Shown: positions 5,034-8,496 of the stretch, in pieces | Layout of the letters: every line of letters starts with the position of its first letter | How positions within the stretch are numbered: the stretch's first letter is position 1 | Source: Methanosarcinales archaeon | Lineage (GTDB): Archaea > Halobacteriota > Methanosarcinia > Methanosarcinales > Methanogasteraceae | Direction of reading: 5' to 3' | DNA length: 8,496 bases | Assembly (NCBI GenBank): GCA_030594905.1 | Contig: JAUVEF010000040.1 | Location: 1 to 8,496 of the forward strand | Position numbers and translations under genes: made by a program | The notes under the pieces: model-generated | Told to the model about the DNA's origin: nothing | Database searches by the model: none | The model's input: only the letters and a program-made list of their open reading frames with translations

Positions 5034-5330
5034 ATGGAACTTGCAGTAATTGGACGCGGTGATTTTACGCTTGGATTCAGGCTTGCAGGCATAAGAAAGA
5101 CGCACGAAGTCGATGAGGGGTCTATAAATTCGACAGTGCGTCAGGCACTCGAAGATCCCGACATAGGAATACTGATCATGCATAACGATGACATCTCGCT
5201 TCTTCCAGAGGCGCTGCAGTCAGAGCTCGATGAATCGATCGAGCCGACGGTGGTCCTGGTCGGAGGCGGCGAGACGACTCAGTTAAGAGAAAAAATCAAG
5301 AAAGCGGTAGGTGTTGATCTTTGGAAATAA
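5034..5330 (+). CDS. atpF: A-type ATP synthase subunit F
   Basis: This 98-residue protein is the small central-stalk subunit F of the archaeal A1Ao ATP synthase, which sits with subunit D on the rotor and couples ion flow to catalysis. Family features are the N-terminal [17 protein letters not shown] (4-20), the strand-helix [25 protein letters not shown], and the C-terminal helix ending VGVDLWK. Length is normal. GGTGAT three bases upstream supports the ATG at 5034. The gene overlaps the start of atpA by ten bases, the usual F-A order. In most euryarchaea subunits H, I, K, E and C precede F in the same operon; here a 500-base non-coding gap precedes it instead, so this is the first gene of its transcript. 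Confidence 0.93.
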   Translation: MELAVIGRGDFTLGFRLAGIRKTHEVDEGSINSTVRQALEDPDIGILIMHNDDISLLPEALQSELDESIEPTVVLVGGGETTQLREKIKKAVGVDLWK

Positions 5331-7057
5331 AAGGAACGATATATAGGGTAGCAGGACCGGTCGTGACGGTCATCGATGTGCCCACAAAGATGTATGATGT
5401 TGTCAAGATCGGTAACGAAGGGCTCATGGGCGAGGTAATCGGTATCGAGGGCGACAAATCGACCATACAGGTGTACGAGGATACGTCAGGCATCGCGCCG
5501 GGAGAACCGGTTGAGAATACGAACATGCCACTCTCAGTCGAACTGGGACCAGGGCTCCTTGAGAGCATCTACGACGGCATCCAGCGCCCGCTTCCGGTGC
5601 TCATGGAGATGATGGAGAGCGATTTCATCGAGCGCGGTGTTACTGCGACGGGGCTTAAGCGGGATAAGAAGTGGGAGTTTGTGCCAACTGTTACCAAGGG
5701 CACCAGTGTTGCCGGCGGCGACATCATCGGAACGGTTCAGGAGACCCATAACATCGAGCACAGGATCATGGTTCCGCCGAATATGTCAGGCGTCGTTGAC
5801 ACGATCGAAAAAGGATCGTTCACAGTGACTGAGTGCGTATGCAGGCTTACAGATGGAACCGAACTCTCGCTGATGCAGAAATGGCCAGTCCGTGCGCCAA
5901 GACCGGTTAGCAAGAAACTGATGCCTGATGTGCCACTAATCACCGGACAACGGATCCTTGACGGACTCTTTCCGGTTGCAAAGGGTGGTACTGCGGCGAT
6001 TCCGGGACCTTTCGGGAGTGGAAAGACTGTAACACAGCAGCAGCTTGCAAAATGGAGCGATACCGAGATTGTGGTCTATATCGGATGTGGTGAGCGAGGA
6101 AACGAGATGGCGGATGTTTTAAACGAGTTTCCGGAACTTGAAGATCCGAAGACCGGCAGACCGCTGATGGAACGAACCGTTCTCATTGCAAACACGTCAA
6201 ACATGCCTGTTGCGGCGAGAGAGGCGTCGGTGTACACAGGAATCACGATTGCTGAGTATTACCGGGACATGGGCTATGATGTCTCGCTGATGGCGGACTC
6301 AACATCGAGATGGGCTGAAGCAATGCGAGAGATATCGTCGCGACTTGAAGAGATGCCGGGTGAGGAAGGATATCCCGCATACCTTTCGGCGCGGCTCTCA
6401 GAGTTCTATGAGCGTGCAGGAAGGGTGGACACATTATCCGGTCGCGCAGGATCGGTCACTGTAATCGGCGCGGTATCCCCGCCAGGCGGCGACTTCTCAG
6501 AACCGGTGACCCAGAACACGCTCCGCATCGTGAAGGTCTTCTGGGCGCTTGATGCGAAGCTGTCGCAGCGCAGGCATTTCCCGTCGATCAACTGGCTTGA
6601 AAGCTACAGTTTATACACCGATGCACTATCAGACTGGTATGATGAGCATGTATCTACCGAATGGTCGGTAATGCGCGGAGATGCGATGGAAATTCTCCAG
6701 AAGGAGTCTGAACTCCAGGAGATCGTACAGCTCGTTGGTTCGGATGCGCTTCCAGAGGATCAGCAGCTGACAATGGAGGTTGCGCGCATGATCCGGGAGT
6801 ATTTCCTGCAGCAGAATGCATTCCACGACGTTGACACGTTTTGCACAATGGAAAAGCAGTATAAACTGATGAGCGCGATCATGAAGTACTCTGATCTTGC
6901 AATCACTGCTCTTGAGAGTGGAATCCCTCTCGAAAGCATCCTTGCTGTGAAAGCGAAGGATACCCTTGCAAAGGTCAAGTTCGAGGCAGAGTTTGAGCCA
7001 GCGCTGAAGACTGTTCTTTCTGCGATGGATGAAGAGTTTGAGGGGTTGCGGAGGTAG
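5321..7057 (+). CDS. atpA: A-type ATP synthase catalytic subunit A
   Basis: The 578-residue catalytic subunit binds ATP and makes or hydrolyses it in the A3B3 head. It shows the N-terminal beta-barrel ([15 protein letters not shown]), the A-subunit-specific non-homologous region (about 120-190), the P-loop GPFGSGKT (229-236), the catalytic-base motif GERGNEM with Glu258, and the Walker B region [20 protein letters not shown] with Asp326, followed by [13 protein letters not shown] and the C-terminal helical domain. The length is that of a complete A subunit and no intein is present. Translation appears to begin at TTG (5321), inside the last codons of atpF; AGGTG at 5309-5313 lies seven bases upstream, and no ATG lies near enough to compete. 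The overlap implies translational coupling with atpF. atpB follows after five bases. Confidence 0.97.
   Translation: MEIKGTIYRVAGPVVTVIDVPTKMYDVVKIGNEGLMGEVIGIEGDKSTIQVYEDTSGIAPGEPVENTNMPLSVELGPGLLESIYDGIQRPLPVLMEMMESDFIERGVTATGLKRDKKWEFVPTVTKGTSVAGGDIIGTVQETHNIEHRIMVPPNMSGVVDTIEKGSFTVTECVCRLTDGTELSLMQKWPVRAPRPVSKKLMPDVPLITGQRILDGLFPVAKGGTAAIPGPFGSGKTVTQQQLAKWSDTEIVVYIGCGERGNEMADVLNEFPELEDPKTGRPLMERTVLIANTSNMPVAAREASVYTGITIAEYYRDMGYDVSLMADSTSRWAEAMREISSRLEEMPGEEGYPAYLSARLSEFYERAGRVDTLSGRAGSVTVIGAVSPPGGDFSEPVTQNTLRIVKVFWALDAKLSQRRHFPSINWLESYSLYTDALSDWYDEHVSTEWSVMRGDAMEILQKESELQEIVQLVGSDALPEDQQLTMEVARMIREYFLQQNAFHDVDTFCTMEKQYKLMSAIMKYSDLAITALESGIPLESILAVKAKDTLAKVKFEAEFEPALKTVLSAMDEEFEGLRR
7050..7055 (+). 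promoter_or_regulatory. Strong ribosome-binding site for atpB inside the end of atpA
   Basis: GGAGGT lies seven bases before the atpB ATG and overlaps the final codons and stop of atpA. It is the strongest Shine-Dalgarno match among the ATP synthase genes here and fixes the start at 7063. Confidence 0.7.
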
Positions 7058-7062
7058 GTAAC

Positions 7063-8439
7063 ATGTTGGAATATAAGACAATCACCGAGGTTTCAGGACC
7101 ACTAATCTTTGTTGAGAAGACCGAGCCAATCGGATACAACGAACTTGTTTATATTAAGCTTGCGGACGGTACCACCAAACGGGGTCAGGTTCTTGATACA
7201 TCGAAGGATATCGTCGTGGTTCAGATTTTTGAGGGAACCGGTGGCTTGAACCGAGAATGTGGGGTCAGATTCACCGGTGAAACGATCAAACTCCCGGTAT
7301 CAATCGACCTGCTCGGAAGAATCCTCTCTGGATCCGGGGATCCACTCGATGGCGGACCAAAAATCGTGGCTGACGATCATCTCGACATCAACGGCGCTGC
7401 CATGAACCCTTATGCGAGGAAACCGCCTAAAGATTTCATCCAGACCGGCATTTCTACAATCGACGGCATGAATACGCTTGTCCGGGGTCAGAAACTGCCG
7501 ATCTTCTCAGGATCGGGACTTCCGCACAACGAGATCGCTCTTCAGATCGCAAGACAGGCAAAGGTGCCCGGAAGCGAGGAGGCGTTTGCTGTGGTCTTCG
7601 CAGGGATGGGTATCACAAACGAGGAAGCTCAGACGTTCATGCATGACTTCGAGCGAACCGGTGCTCTTGAGCGGGCAGTTGTATTCTTAAATCTCGCAGA
7701 CGACCCGGCTGTTGAGCGGCTAATTACGCCGAGACTTGCGCTCACAGCAGCCGAGTATCTTGCTTATGAACACGACATGCATGTACTTGTGGTCTTGACA
7801 GACATGACAAACTATGCCGAGGCTCTCAGGCAGATGGGCGCTGCAAGAGAGGAGGTTCCCGGAAGGCGAGGCTACCCCGGATACATGTACACCGATCTTT
7901 CGATGATCTACGAGCGTGCTGGTGTCATCAAGGGACGGAAAGGATCTGTTACGCAGTTTCCGATCCTCTCAATGCCGGGTGACGACATCACTCACCCTAT
8001 ACCTGACCTGAGTGGGTACATCACCGAAGGACAGATCGTGGTCTCACGAGATCTGCACAGAAAAGGGATTTATCCACCGATCAATGTGTTGCCATCGCTT
8101 TCACGGCTGATGAACTCTGGAATTGGAGAAAAGCAGACAAGGGAAGACCACAAGGCGGTATCGGATCAGATGTATGCAGGTTACGCCGAAGGAAACGATC
8201 TCAGAGGTCTTGTTGCGATCGTCGGTAAGGACGCGCTCTCTGAGCGTGACCGGAAGTTCCTTGAGTTTGCTGACATGTTTGAGGACCAGTTCGTCAGACA
8301 GGGCAAGGACGAGGATCGGAACATCGAGACGACGCTTGAGATTGGGTGGAATCTACTCGCGGAGCTTCCGGAGGCTCAGTTGACGCGGATTGATAATGAG
8401 CTGATCGAGAAGTATCATCCGGCACATCGCGCGAAATAG
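7063..8439 (+). CDS. atpB: A-type ATP synthase subunit B (non-catalytic nucleotide-binding)
   Basis: The 458-residue subunit B alternates with A in the head of the A1Ao ATP synthase and forms the non-catalytic interfaces. It begins [20 protein letters not shown], has the B-type segment [20 protein letters not shown] (146-165) in place of a full P-loop, then [20 protein letters not shown], and [19 protein letters not shown] with [20 protein letters not shown]. It ends in a helical domain with [19 protein letters not shown]. Length is typical for the family (about 460). It follows atpA after five bases with a strong GGAGGT site. In most archaeal operons atpD follows closely; no start for D is visible in the remaining 57 bases, which instead hold two hairpins. 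Confidence 0.97.
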   Translation: MLEYKTITEVSGPLIFVEKTEPIGYNELVYIKLADGTTKRGQVLDTSKDIVVVQIFEGTGGLNRECGVRFTGETIKLPVSIDLLGRILSGSGDPLDGGPKIVADDHLDINGAAMNPYARKPPKDFIQTGISTIDGMNTLVRGQKLPIFSGSGLPHNEIALQIARQAKVPGSEEAFAVVFAGMGITNEEAQTFMHDFERTGALERAVVFLNLADDPAVERLITPRLALTAAEYLAYEHDMHVLVVLTDMTNYAEALRQMGAAREEVPGRRGYPGYMYTDLSMIYERAGVIKGRKGSVTQFPILSMPGDDITHPIPDLSGYITEGQIVVSRDLHRKGIYPPINVLPSLSRLMNSGIGEKQTREDHKAVSDQMYAGYAEGNDLRGLVAIVGKDALSERDRKFLEFADMFEDQFVRQGKDEDRNIETTLEIGWNLLAELPEAQLTRIDNELIEKYHPAHRAK

Positions 8440-8470
8440 GGTCGCGCGATTGTGCCCCCCAAGGGGGGTG
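8426..8470 (+). terminator. Two consecutive hairpins at the end of atpB
   Basis: ATCGCGCGA (8426-8434) and TCGCGCGAT (8442-8450) form a perfect nine-pair stem spanning the atpB stop codon. Five bases later six C (8455-8460) face six G (8463-8468) across AA, extendable by two G-U pairs. No T tract follows. The pair could end or pause transcription, or mark an mRNA processing or stability point between atpB and whatever lies beyond the window. Confidence 0.45.
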
Positions 8471-8496
8471 GGTTACATTCCGGCTTTGGAAACTTG

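Noticed and set aside
5321..7057. Intein in the ATP synthase A subunit, as seen in some archaea
   Set aside because: The P-loop region is uninterrupted and the total length is that of an intein-free subunit.
6629..7081. Minus-strand open frame of 150 codons inside atpA
   Set aside because: Antisense to the conserved C-terminal domain of the ATP synthase A subunit.

Overview
The window looks like chromosomal DNA from an anaerobic archaeon, most likely a euryarchaeote of the methanogen or anaerobic methane-oxidiser type. Support comes from archaeal A-type ATP synthase subunits F, A and B, an archaeal Thi4-type thiazole synthase with His at the sulfur-donor position, a molbindin next to a tungstate/molybdate-binding lipoprotein, a stand-alone pyruvate kinase C-terminal-domain protein, and archaeal promoters (TATA elements about 30-37 bases before start codons). 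Three starts are preceded by GGTGAT, and two genes appear to start with TTG. I cannot name the genus from sequence alone.

Positions 1-1412 form an oxyanion/metal module. A minus-strand tungstate/molybdate-binding lipoprotein gene overlaps by 17 bases a gene running off the left edge whose N-terminus resembles the DUF4213/DUF364 metal-chelation family. A 69-residue molbindin gene diverges from them on the plus strand. A dyad-rich spacer separates the two directions.

Positions 1413-2232 hold no intact gene. In order they contain a terminator-like hairpin with a T tract, a hairpin repeat ending in eight T, the remains of a Fic-family (AMPylase-type) gene with two stop codons and a frameshift, and a low-complexity GGT/GAT stretch. 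A second, diverged copy of the hairpin repeat lies at about 4571-4710.

Positions 2233-4533 carry four plus-strand genes: thi4 (thiazole moiety of thiamine), a small FMN-binding split-barrel protein, a conserved hypothetical that follows it 11 bases later, and a pyruvate kinase C-terminal-domain protein. A strong intergenic hairpin at 3876-3912 precedes the last of these.

Positions 4534-5033 are a 500-base gap with the second repeat copy, a possible decayed gene tail on the minus strand, and the promoter region of the ATP synthase genes. Positions 5034-8439 encode ATP synthase subunits F, A and B, tightly coupled. The usual upstream partners (H, I, K, E, C) are not there, so the gene order is split or rearranged. 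Two hairpins follow atpB, the first overlapping its stop codon.

I found no CRISPR array, tRNA, rRNA, transposase or clearly new multi-gene system. The most notable items are the Fic pseudogene, the dispersed hairpin repeat and the split ATP synthase operon.
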